From positions 41,894,037 through 41,958,036 of the forward strand of contig OU015525.1 of the NCBI GenBank assembly GCA_907165065.1: a stretch of 64,000 bases of DNA, in the 5' to 3' direction. Position numbers and translations under genes: made by a program. Under the pieces are notes generated by a model. The model saw only the letters and a program-made list of their open reading frames with translations, was not told the origin of the DNA and ran no database searches. Below are positions 49,641 through 61,200 of the stretch, piece after piece (within the stretch, counting starts at the first letter, position 1; every line of letters begins with the position of its first letter). This stretch comes from Caprimulgus europaeus (lineage: Eukaryota; Chordata; Aves; Caprimulgiformes; Caprimulgidae).

Positions 49641-49773
49641 CTGGAAAAATAGGCTGACCCTGCTGTAAAACAGGAAGCTCCATAGATATTTCCCCATCAG
49701 CGCCACCCCAGGCCAGCCATCGATGTGCAGGGAAGGAAAACTGCTCCCCTGAGAAAAGGTTCAGCAACTGCAC
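49641..49773 (-). CDS. PLAT exon 3: last strands of PLAT1
   Basis: This 133-nt exon is phase 0 in and phase 1 out, with acceptor ...gtttAG and donor GTAAGC. The peptide runs from VQLLNLFSGEQFSFPAHRWL to GEISMELPVLQQGQPIFP. It has the PLAT end pattern: a 'V.l......y.Fp...WL' strand followed by the 'DG.i..eLpv' connector. The later exon at 20644-20776 is identical in length and phase. Confidence 0.92.
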
Positions 49774-51626
49774 CTAAACAGCATGAAGAATTGCAACTTA
49801 AGTTGCTGATCTCAGTCCAGACAGAACAGAACCTGAAATGTGTGGGATGCTGTTGAAATCTGTGCAGGTAGAGCTCTGTTTAATGACTACAAAACAATGG
49901 GTTGGGGCATATCTACTCCCTGGATACAACTGCCCCCAGTCTGACTTTTCAGTCAAACAGATTCAAAAGTTCAGGGCCAAGTAATTCAAGTGCAGCCAAG
50001 AAACAGAGTTTATCAGCTCAGATATAGCAGCAAAAGGACCATATGCACAGCAGCTGAAGAAGACAGAAAGGTATAGTTATTTTGTACTTCAGAATACTCC
50101 TTAGTAAGCACCTCAGGCTGATACTTATTAGAATAGTTCCTGATCATGCTAATTTATAGTAGTAGCTACACTAGATTTGGGACCAGCAGAGAGAAGCAAG
50201 GACGCTTCTACCTGTAGTTTCACTCCTGCTCAGTACTTTGCAGAATCTAATCTCCTTAATTCAAATATTGAACAAATTTAGATTTACTGGAAATATTTTT
50301 GTCTCTTCTACTGCTTGCATACTAAACTTAAAAGAGGTGATTCATCTTGTCTGAAAAACCTGGCACATCTTGTCCTGTCAACATCTGCTGATGGATCTTG
50401 AAAAGGGGGCCTGGATTAGTGAAGCAGTACCTTTGTGGACATTTTCAGGCCTGATACCATCTCAGTACAGATATAGACACAGAAACCGTGGGATACTGAG
50501 GAGGACTAACATGCCTAACTACCAGAAAAGCTTTGCAGTTATAGAGCACTCCCTATTAATTTTATATCTTCCAGAATCATGTAGGTTTTCTGAGGAACAA
50601 TGATGTTCGTCTGATGAGACAGCTGTAGGTTGTTTCTCTTCTATGACACCTAGAAATCAGTGGCTATACTCCTTTCACTCTCTACCATACAAAAGATAGG
50701 TTACTCGTAGAGTGTGTTTAGTTAAATATGTTTCATTTCTTTGACTTCCTACCCAAAGTTACTAAGAAGGAATGACCTAACCCCCACTGATGAATCACTC
50801 CCTAAAAACTATGCTTGACTGACTGAGATTTGGTAAGGAGATAATTAAAATTCATAAGCAAATAATCAATGGAACACACTGAAGTGTTGAATCCTTCTTT
50901 TATTTTTTTTTTATTTATTTCAATTAATATATCCTAGCTGGGAAGTGAGAAGGGGAATAATAACCTACCATTTTTCCTTTCCTTTTTTTGTCAGACTTCT
51001 CCAATCTCTCAATTCAAATTAGTGTCTTATAAGTTAAGGATAAAAGCCAGATTCTTTCATTTCCACTCCAGAAACCTATATGCTATGCTTCATGACCAAA
51101 GCTTGAAACATAACTAGCTGATGTTCTTTGCTTTATTATCTTTGCTCTACCTGCGTCAAGATCTTTTTTAAATAAGGGGGTAAAAGAACCTGCTACTGTC
51201 TTTTTCTCCTCACAGACACAGAACTAGAAACATCTGCGTTGTAGCTCTGTTGCTGTGCATAAGGGTCCAGCATCAGCCACAAATTTGAGGAGGACTTGGC
51301 TAGACCGAGTTCAATGATTTTCTGGGTTTCAGTAAACTCTAGACACTCTGTAGCATACGAAGACTGTAGAAGACTCAGACTACAGCAGCCAACATGAGAA
51401 GTCTTTCTTGCTGTCCAGTCACACATTTTTAAAGAAACATAATATCCAGCTGTCATAAGCTGCCTTTAATTAATACAAAAACACTCCTTATAATATCCTA
51501 AATGAAACTGCAAGCCTTTGATGAAGCCAATATACTTATCCTAGGGATTTTTTCTGACTTGTATTTTGCCTCCACTGTCATAGTGACTGCTCTTGGAAAG
51601 ATAAAATGCTTTGTCACTGCTTTTAC
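49774..51626 (-). other. Intron between PLAT exons 2 and 3
   Basis: About 1.85 kb, AT-rich, with no coding pattern or recognised transposon. The minus-strand ORF at 51193-51456 has no PLAT signature and no well-placed splice sites. Confidence 0.6.
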
Positions 51627-51713
51627 CTCTTCACAGTGCCAGGCAGGGGAGTTTCCTGCATTTGTATGTCCTATGCGTATTTTGTAGAGATGTCCTAAGT
51701 TTCCAGTAATAAC
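51627..51713 (-). CDS. PLAT exon 2: central strands of PLAT1
   Basis: This 87-nt, phase 0/0 exon has acceptor ...tttacAG and donor GTAAAA. The peptide VITGNLGHLYKIRIGHTNAG continues to AWHCEE. The 'lG.l.kirIgHdn.g....W' signature is the most diagnostic PLAT motif and follows directly on the previous exon. Its counterpart in PLAT3 is the 90-nt exon at 22859-22948. Confidence 0.93.
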
Positions 51714-53695
51714 CTGTAAAAGGAACACAACTGATGAAACACAGAACATTTGTTAAAAGGAAAAGACATACAAAGAAATGAATTTAGTAACTGTCATGTG
51801 ACAGCTTTTGCTTAGAGGAATTAAATATTCTGACATTTAAATAAGTGTTTCCAAAATATTTTGCTCAGGATAATGGTTAGAAGATTGGCTCTTTTAAAAG
51901 ACAACCCTCAAAAGATCTGTTGGCATGCCAACCCCATTTAAATGGCTTCAGGATGCTGCTGTAATTATTTTATTCCCCAGTGAATATTAGCCTCAGTGGG
52001 AGATGAATACAGACTGTAGGTATGACTAAATAGCAGAAGTGTCTGACCCTAAAACCTGGCTCAGTTTAGCATCTATGCCACGGACCTGCAACAAAACAAT
52101 TTCTGTCTTCCAAGCACCTCCCACATACCCCTGAGTTTCTCCCTACCCCTCCAGGAGGGTACGCATTACAATTTTGGAAACAATTATGTTCAGCTTTGAT
52201 GTTTCTTTTTACAAATCATTTCAACTAAACCAACTTTAAAATCTGTATTTGAAAGATTAGCTCTTGGACAGGCTGGGTGAGTGTGTCCAGTACAGATAAC
52301 AAGGTGCTGAGAGAATAACTTTGTGTGAAGGTTATTCAAACAACTAGTTCTGAGCTTAAGTGTACAAGTAGAAAGCTTATCTTCAAGGAACTGGAAACAC
52401 ACCATGAGTGTCTTCCCTCCTTGCTGTAGCATTTTTTTCTTATGTAGACTGGATTTTCTGTCCTTCTGTTGTTTTCTGCAGAATTCATTTTCATGTTTTC
52501 AGTCACAGTGTAGAGGTGGGTGTGAACTAAGTTCCCTGTATCATGAACTTCCCCGAAGTGAGTGTTATAAACAACAGAGAGACAGAGCAGCAAGGACAGA
52601 CCAGAGTTAACTGGTATCTAGCATGGTTTTCTCTTTCTGTATGTCTCAGAGTAGGCACTCCTTAAATGTGTTCACAGTGAAACAGATACTCACCTAAGAA
52701 GGGAATCCTAGGTCCCAAACCAGGGACTGCCTCCATAGACAGATTTGGATTTAAAAGTAATTGGAGGTGAAATTAATTGCAATAATGGGAGCAGGAAACG
52801 GAGCCAACAACATCTGTTGTGAAGAGGGTAATTTTATCTTTTGGGCACCTGGTTACTCATTTTATCTACTCCTTTCAATCTTATATCTGGGAATTTTTTT
52901 GATATCACAGATGGAGAATGGGAGACTATCACAGGTGCTGGACTCTTCTGACAAACTCCATAAGGCTGAAGAGGACTAGGAACTGCATTTCCCACATCCC
53001 AAGCATCTATGAGGCTATTGTGAAAAATTAAAGAGCCCTTCATCAATTCTACCATTAAATATCTTTTTTCAGAAGGGGATTTGCTATGCTGGATCCTACC
53101 AGTGAAAGCACTTGTTTGTTATGTGATCTGGTACCTCCTAGAAACAGCCACTGACAATCCCATATACACACTCAAGCTATGCAGCTTTTGATGAGACTTA
53201 TTCTGGCTCACTTAAATCACCATGCTACCAGACTTACAGGGGGGAAATTTGCTTGTGTAACTTGGAGCAGAAGCAGCTTCAGATAGACAGACTTTATTCC
53301 AGGTATAAAAATTGCCATTATTTAAATAAAGCAGTAAGTGTTTAACAAAGTTAAAAATTGACTCCATACCCCAGTTCTTCACTTCCTCATTTAATTTTTA
53401 ATATTGTAGCACCATTTCAAATTTTAAAATTAAACAAGTATCTGTTGTCCTGTATTTCTTTGTGTTTTCTTGGGTACTATATAAATTAACCAGTAGCTCT
53501 TAAACAGACAAAAAAATATGTTGGATCAAATCAGCTTTGGACAGGTGAATTGGAAAGGATACTAAATTTAGTTCTACATTTAAGTCCTGTTTCTTGTTTT
53601 TGGGTACGTGTACCACACATAAAACACATCAATTTTGAAATGTCATGCAATCTGGCAGAATACAAGAGGCAACACAATAAATATATATTACTTAC
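51714..53695 (-). other. Intron between PLAT exons 1 and 2
   Basis: About 2 kb with splice-site consensus at both ends. I recognise no repeat or further exon. The ORFs at 52336-52593 and 52834-53055 show no family pattern. Confidence 0.6.
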
Positions 53696-53859
53696 TGTGA
53701 AGATGTCTTCATTGCCTCTCTGAAATAATTTTCCCTCCTCTCCATCAAGAAAAATAGGACCTGAATTGCCGTGATCCCCATACAATGTAATATAAACCTT
53801 TGAGCTTGTTCCAGCAGATGGCATATCGCTGGTAAGGATTGACACCTTCCATTTCCTAG
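53696..53859 (-). CDS. PLAT exon 1: first half of PLAT1
   Basis: This 164-nt exon has acceptor ...gatAG at 53860-53861 and a consensus donor GTAAGT at 53690-53695; phase 1 in, phase 0 out. The peptide starts RKWKVSILTSDMPSAGTSSK and continues through YITLYGDHGNSGPIFL to NEDIFT. This is the typical PLAT N-terminal pattern: a beta strand, an 'aGT.a.v.i.lyGd.G.sg.i.L' core, then an F-x-x-G..D-x-F edge. It is the first PLAT exon seen; its phase-1 start matches that of the giant RP1 exon. It has the same length and phase as the PLAT5 exon at 9495-9658. Confidence 0.9.
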
Positions 53860-54654
53860 CTATCAAAAGATAAAAAGACTCACTGAAATATTTAAACTCA
53901 AGATTCTTAAGCAAAATGCATTTCAGTAATAAAAATTCTAAATAATATTATATCAATGAATACAGAAATACATATTTCACAACATTAAAGCAGGAAAATA
54001 CTGAGTTTGCTATGTTGGGCATGCAAAAATCAAGAAATGTCAAGTTGCAGTCACTTCTTTTACTCTGCATATGCCACATGACAAAGTCAAATTTGCATGA
54101 ATGTAAATCACTTTTAAAACACAGCTTTGAAATATTGTATTAAATTGTATTAAATATGGCTTTCTGTTTGTTTAGCATATAACAGCTCTGCCTGATGCAG
54201 TGCTGCATAATGACAGCCATGCAGGCTCTCAGCAAGCTAGCTGTGAAATTACAAACTCATCACTTCAAGCATTAGGATATCTCAAAGCAAATTAGCTCTG
54301 CTGAAAGAGACCTCCTTAAGAAAGGATTTGTATCTCTGCAAAGGTGTGATGGGTTACACAGGTGTAACGCTTTGTTTGGAATTCACTGAAGGATTTCCAA
54401 CATTTTCTTGCATTGCAGTGTTGGCATTTTAGCCTGAGATACAAATATGCTTCCCATGGTTAAATTTCATAATTATCAAGACCAAGCAGAAGGATTTAGG
54501 CTTTGGTTTAGTGGAAGCTGAGACATAATGGCATGGAATTAAGGGCAATGGTATCACTCTTTAATGGTATTTCCTTAATGGTAAATAATGGCTGGTAACA
54601 GGAGGAATATTAAGAAAACACCTTCACTCCCAATGTTTCTAGTCAGCTGATACC

Positions 54655-55303
54655 CATCTCAGAGGGCCATGAGCCAGCAGTGTGTCCTTGTGGCCAGGAA
54701 GGCTAACAGTCTCCTGGGGTGCATTAAAAAGAGAGTGGCCAGCAGGTCGAGGGAGGCTCTCCTCCCCTCTACTCTACCCTGGTGAGGCCACATCTGGAAT
54801 ACTGTGTCCAGTTCTGGGCTCCTCAGTTCAAGAAAGACAGGGATCTTCCAGGGAGAGTCCAGCAGAGGGCCACAAAGATTATGAGGGGCCTGGAGCATCT
54901 GCCTTACAAGGAGAGGCTGAGAGAGCTGGGACTCATCAGCCTGGAGAAAAGACTGACAGGGGATCTGATCAATGTCTATAAATACCTGAAATGTGGGGGC
55001 CAAATGGATGGGCTGGGCTCTTCTTGGTGGTGCCCTGTGACAGGACAAGGGGCAATGGGCAAAAACTGAAACACTGGAAGTTCCACACAAACCTAAGGAA
55101 AAACTTATTTACTGTGAGGGTGACAGAGCACTGGGACAGGCTGCCCAGAGAGGTTGTGGAGTCTCCTTCTCTGGAGGTGTTCAAAACCCGCCTGGATGCT
55201 TCCCTGTGCAACCTGTTGTAGGGAACCTGCTTTGGCAGAGGAGTTGGACTAAATGATCTCCTGAGATCTCTTCCAACCCCTACCATTCTGTGATTCTGTA
55301 ATA
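54655..55303 (+). mobile_element. CR1 LINE, truncated 3' end
   Basis: A well-preserved CR1 3' portion of about 650 bp, starting in the 'GAGCCAGCAGTGTG' segment and ending with the terminal repeat ATTCTGTGATTCTGTAAT. All ORFs at 54659-55421 on both strands fall in or across this repeat. Confidence 0.92.
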
Positions 55304-58170
55304 GGGGAAAAAATAATAACTGTGAGACTTGAGGAGGTGAAGTAACTGGCAGAATCACATTTTTCATCAACAGAGTAGTGTGACCCTTCTCAAAAGTTGC
55401 TGTAATCTGCTTTTTCCCCATCTGCAGTTAGCTTGCTTTTACTATTACAAAGGGGGTTCTTTGCACTATCCAAAGCAGCACCTGCTCCAACTTTCTGAGA
55501 GCTGTGATTGATGACAGATGACCGTATAATATTCCATGTTAATCCTGTTTATAATAGAGAAACTAGCATATGTATACAACATCTAAATCACTCTATGTAG
55601 ATGTACCTAAACTCTTGTCTTAATTTATTTTATTAAGGTAAGAAAATTGTGTTAAATAGTCGCCCTAAGTCTAACAGTGGATTAACATGGTAATTAGACT
55701 AATGATATTTGATAACATCAGTGTTCTAAAAGTCAAGTAACTTTTTCAATAGTGATAAATTAAGCAATTAAATGGTCTTTCTTTCTTCTGACATCTTTAG
55801 AAGCAAAATATGCCTTATGCATTTCAGAAATAAAAAACCCAATAAATTATACCAATATTGCTTCTATACACTCAAGTTGATGAGCCTAACACTTCTGAGA
55901 AATCAGTCATTTCAAACATTAGTTTTTATGTTATACACACCTTTCGGCATGCCAAACCATGTCATCCAGCTTTCTATATATCACACTAGAAATAGCAGTG
56001 AATACTACGGATCACTGTGTGCAATGGCTTCTTCTCTAATACACTGTTTTTAGGCCTTTGGAGCCTTTCCAGTTAATAGTTTCCAGTCTTCAACTATAGT
56101 GACCAACCCCAATAAATTCCCTATTATGTAACTGTTTTGTGTAGAAGCCTGTCATATTCTGGCAATGACATCTGTTTGAAAAATTAATTGTGAAATATTG
56201 CTGAAAGAAAAAAAAAAACACAACAAAAAAACCCCAGAAAATATTGTGTTTAGATTATATGCTAGTCTACTGTTATTGAATAATGTTTTTTTTATTAACA
56301 ATATTTTTTTCAGTCCCTCAGTATTTCTATTGGTTCACGGTAACATCAGTCCAGAATAGCTTTGATTTAAAAATAAATTCACAGGGTTTTGTGAATGTAG
56401 CAGAAAGACCACAACTGATCGATACACGTAGATAGTTGTTAATTTACCTATCTAACATTTAGACATTATTTATAGCTTAGAATCCTGGCATTAAGAATGC
56501 TATATTGCATTTAGTTGGATTCTAGTAATTTGAAGCTTCATTTTCCAAACACAGGCTTTATTTTTGTATTGACATGTAAAAAAATGAAAAAATACCATAA
56601 AGACTCTTTACTTGGAGGAGTTCTAAAACATGCAAAGGACAATGCCAAAAATGTAGAGATAGAGGAAAAACATCAGAAACAAGGCCAGCGAGGCCAGAAT
56701 AGGAGATAACATACAGCTGCTTGGTGTGAAATATATTAGAAGACATATTTTGCTTTATGGTTGTAATGTTAGTTTATTACATAGAACACATTGCTTCAAA
56801 CAACAGAAACATTTCAGTTACTTATGGGGAAGTATACCTGTCACTGGACTCCTAAAAGGAATTTAAGAGTGCTTCTAGGTTTCCTACCTACACTGCAAAC
56901 CCCTTTTGCTTCCATGTGCCTTCTGTCCCAGAGGGAGACAACCCCATCCTCTGGGCCAAAAGGGATTTGTGTCAGGCTTTAATTAGGTCTCCAGTCTGGA
57001 TAACCAAAGGATCATGATCCTGGGCTTATTGCACCATGTACATGCCAGTTGGTCTAGACACAGCCTCCAAGAGTACAGAATGGCCAAATTTTCAATCTCT
57101 AGCTGAAAAATAGCACCTTCCTTCCTCAGGTATATCTCTGACATTGAAGCAAGGTACTATGCAGTGTTAAGAGATTAAAATCTAACAAAAAACTGAAATA
57201 CTCTGCCTAATTGCAATATACATTAAATATTTTCCTATTTCATATTAAAATAATTTTCTGAAAATTGTAAACCATACATAAATGTTTCCTACTCACATAT
57301 AATATTAAAAACTGCTGTAAACAGGTATCCAAAATAATTCTAACAGATTAAAAGATCCTGAAACATATTACATGTCTCTTGGATTTTCATAATACAACAT
57401 ATTTTAAAAAAAAAAAGACATGGACACTTTAAAATACAGAGGTTACAGAAGAACACACAATTTTAAGAGTAAGTGGTGCTGCCTTAGAAGTGAACATGGC
57501 AGGGACAGTCAGGAAGTCCACTGACACACAATCTCCCTTCTCAGTGCCTGTGGAATCCCAGTGGCAATAAATACAATAAATACACTCATTTTCTAATATC
57601 CTCTGGGCAAAAGAGCCAAACTTCATTTGGGTTCTGGATGATCCTATATACAGTCTGAAAGATCTCTGAATTTGGTCTTTAAAAACTGAAATAGCAATTT
57701 GATAAATATATAAAATTAACATGATTTCTGTTTCCTACTTTTTGTTGTATTCCAGCATTTGAATAGTAATTCCTACTTTTCATTTCAAATTAAATATATT
57801 ATTTGATTTTGCTCTGGAAAAAGCATTTCTACTGAAAGACAATTCTCAAACCCTTTCTCAAATGTCATGAAATATAGGAATCTTATCATAGAATTCAGTC
57901 AGGTATTTGAAATTTCAGTTCTCTTTTCTAATAAGCAGTAGTTGTTTCTCTACAAATGAGATGGTTGGTGTATAACTGAATATCTCTGAACATACAACAT
58001 TTCAAGGGAAAACTGTTTAACCAAGAAATCAGTGTCTTAGAAAAGCAGTTTTTTTCCTATGCTGATTCCCATAAAAATCTAAGTAATTATCTGTATTTCA
58101 GCAATGATAAACAATTGTGATTTATATTTATCTAGGTCTGGCTTGGATTCACATTGGAGTTTTACTGGGT

Positions 58171-58199
58171 TTTATTCAGCAGATATTTTATGATTTATT
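58171..58199 (-). promoter_or_regulatory. Candidate poly(A) signals of the RP1 terminal exon
   Basis: On the minus strand AATAAA occurs at 58194-58199 and again at 58171-58176, about 55 and 80 bases after the RP1 stop codon. A T-rich run surrounds the first. These could end the canonical RP1 mRNA with a very short 3' UTR. AATAAA is common in AT-rich DNA, so cDNA ends are needed to confirm use. Confidence 0.4.
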
Positions 58200-58252
58200 T
58201 TTTTTTCTGAAGATGTTTTCACTAATCTAATATAGAAATTCCAAGATCTCTA

Positions 58253-61200
58253 TTACAACTCCTTCTCATCTTTACAGTTTCCATTGTCCATTGTACAAAA
58301 GCAAACTTCATCTTCTTCTTCTTCTGTAGGAAAGGCATTTTCATTTTTCAGATTTTCAGAGGCATCATGTTCAATGTTATTTAAAGAAGTGTCGCATTTC
58401 AGAAAAGTTTCAGAATTACAGGTTTCTGCTGGATCTGACAACATGGAAGAAATTTTTTCTCCAACAATATGAATTAGGCTTATTTTTAGAGTTTGGCATA
58501 TTTTTGGCTTTCTATTGGGTAGCTCACTATTTGTACCTATCACAAGATCACCGAGTGTTTGTTTGGATATATTATTTTGACAATTGCTGACTTCCATGGG
58601 TTTTACATTCAAGTCCTGTATAACATGTAACTCCCCTAAACTTCTTGTGTCTTTCTGAGTTGAAGATCCAAGTATTCCAAAGTTGCTAATAAAATCTAAG
58701 GTGTTATTAGCATAAAACCTATTAAAAATATTATTGGCAATCTTGTTGATACAGTTATTCTTCAGAGTCACATGATTAGTTTTGTCTCTTATTAAATCTT
58801 CACCTGACAATTGTAAATGTTCACTCTTTCTGGCCAACAAATAGGGACCCAGCTGGTTCTCAATATCAGATGCCTTTTGGTAGGCATATCCTCTCTGTTC
58901 CTCATTAACTGGTGTTACTATCGCCATCAATATTGGACAATGTTGGCCACATATAGCATGGAGTTTATCCAGAGAATCTTCTTCCTGAGGAGCACTTCTG
59001 TTAGCATTACTAACATCAGTTGGCTGAGACTGTATGGGTTCATTATTTAGAGGCTTTTCCAGTGGATGCACCTTGTTATCAGGCAATCTAAATTCTACAG
59101 ATGTAAAGGCTGGAAAATTGGTATCAGCCTGTGAGGAAGGATGTGTGGAAGTAGAACCTACCATGACTGATGATTTGATCTTTTCTTTCTTTGTTGCAGG
59201 AAGGGAAGTGATCTTACCACTGCTACTAGGTTTGCTTTTTGTACTTAAGTCATCCTGAAAGGGGTCTGAATCACTGTTATGAGGAATATTGAAATAGTTG
59301 CAAAAATTTTCAGGGGGTTTAGCCATGTCTTCAAGTTCTGAAGAAGAGATTTCTTTGAGGGCTGGGTACTGATGCAGATTGCCAAAGTGCGAGTATGGAA
59401 CATCATCACTGTTAGTATCAAAGACTGTGTCTGTTGATGTTGTATCCAAATTACCATACATTCCAGTCCGTTCAGGTGGTGATCTTCTTATCAAATGATT
59501 TTCTTTGAGAAGCCACTTACCTTTATCTATCAATATTCCTTCATCTGCATTAGTTTGTACACTAGGTTGATAATGCTGCTTTGGAGATTCCCCTGAACGG
59601 TCATTAGTGTAACTTGTCTCTTCTCTGTTAAGAGTAGGTTGTGGTAAAGAAGTATTTTCTCTTCTCAATGTAGTGTCATCTTTGTTTATGTTTACTGGAT
59701 ATTCTTGTAATGGTAGTGAAGAATGTGACAATTTCTCTGCAGAACAAGACCTAGGTTCTTGAGAAAAATAAGTGGTTTTTTCTACCACTGCAGAGTGGAA
59801 TTCTTTAGTATCCTTTTGAGATACTTTTGACATGTAAGGAAATCCTTTGTGAAAGTCAGGCTTAAATGAAGCTTCTGCCTTGCCATAAAGTCGTTCAATA
59901 GTTCTTTTTACATAGCCAGTATTATAATGTTTTTCAAGTATTGCTTCCTCCCCACTTTCATTGGTCAAATCACTGGATGTTTTAAAGTTGTAATCACTCT
60001 CTTCAGTATCTGGTCTGTAATCTGACCAGTCTGAAGTAGCAGGACTTCTTAAGCATTTTTTTAATTGAGAAGTGTCTGAATAGACTTTATTTTCTAGTTC
60101 TTCTACTTGCAATTTCTGTTCTCCTTCGCTCATATCACATTCTGTAATTTGCTTTGATTCATAACAAAATGATAATGGAGAGACTGTAGATAAGCTGTCA
60201 GAGGTTTCCTCACAAGTTTCTTTATTTTCCTTGTTGGCCTGTACAGAATAATCCTCATTATTATATTCTACAGAGGTTTCAGCAGCTAGTTTAAGTTGGT
60301 TATTTGTTTTTTTGTCATTACCTGCTACCTTTGAATCAACTTTCTCATCTTCATTTTTATCAGTCGTAACATGTATAATATTTTTTTCACCTTCTAACTC
60401 AGAAGTATCCTGATCTAAAATATTATTTTTATCATTAGAAGTTACACTATGAACTGTTGAGTTAGGTTCTACTGAAGTTTCTGACTCTTCATTAGTGAAT
60501 GATGTGTCAGTGTTATTATCTTGAGATTTTTTACATAAGCTATCAGGCATTTCCTCATTTATTTCAGGTGGCTTTATAGCTGATGTAAGGCTACAGGTGT
60601 TTGAATTAGTATTGGCATATTGACCATCTAGCTGTGTTTTGGGACCACTGAAGTCTAAAGTCTCTGTTTCTCTAGAAAGATCCTTCTGCATATCAAAACA
60701 CCTTTCTAATTCACCAGTCAACCTTAGAGCTTCTTCAGAATTAACACTGTCCTTTGGAATACAAGACTCAGCTGATTTTTCATTTTCATGCAAATGTATA
60801 CCATTGTGAATTTCAGATATAGGCATATTCTCATGGCAGTGTGTGGAGTCTTGTTTTTTGAGTTCCCCCCCGAAGTGTAATACATTATTTTCCGCTGATT
60901 GTTGCAAATCTGAGAAAGCAGCCTTCAGTTCGTCAACTTTTTCTAAGACTGCAGTTTGTTTCAGAAATTGTAACTGTGTAAATATTTCAGAACAGCTACA
61001 GGTATTTTTTTGCATATCATCTTTGATTGTCCCAATCAAACTCTCTCTCAGATTCAGTACAAGTAACCAAGCTAGGAGGACATCAGAGGAAGTACCAAAA
61101 GCTGAAGGAGAAAGATCTGAAAAGTTGCAAGCTTTTCCTATACATCCACTATGTTCGTTCTGGAGACCAAGCAAAGTTGATTGTAGTTCATGCAGCAACA

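Larger units (their letters stand above)
9495..53859 (-). other. Multi-exon PLAT / beta-trefoil gene region (23 exons; RP1 long-isoform part or LOXHD1-like gene)
   Basis: Twenty-three exons on the minus strand, each with GT donor and AG acceptor, sum to 2,771 nt. With a phase-1 start they give 923 codons without a stop. Domain order by codon: PLAT1 (about 1-128), PLAT2 (about 129-255), short basic linker, beta-trefoil-like unit 1 (267-402), unit 2 (403-533), Lys/Pro-rich linker, PLAT3, PLAT4, Gln-rich linker, first half of PLAT5. PLAT domains are beta-sandwiches that bind lipids or membrane-associated proteins; LOXHD1 of hair-cell stereocilia is the classic multi-PLAT protein. Neither a start codon nor a stop codon is visible, so the protein extends both ways. 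It lies directly downstream of RP1 on the same strand. From memory, and not verified here, recent mammalian annotation extends RP1 with such downstream exons. The exon chain is seen; the joining to RP1 is inference. Confidence 0.85.
53860..58252 (-). other. Intron / downstream region between giant RP1 exon and first PLAT exon
   Basis: About 4.4 kb lie between the RP1 stop and the first PLAT exon. It contains the candidate poly(A) signals and a CR1 3' end (54655-55303). The open stretches at 55772-56053 and 57429-57722 show no PLAT or RP1 pattern and no convincing splice sites. I see no further exon. Confidence 0.5.

Noticed and set aside
54659..55421. Several long ORFs on both strands (up to 150 codons)
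   Set aside because: They lie in or run out of a CR1 3' end; the frames follow repeat sequence and do not resemble a host protein.
57429..57722. 97-codon minus-strand ORF between RP1 and the first PLAT exon
   Set aside because: Possible acceptor but no PLAT or DCX pattern and no consistent donor or phase.
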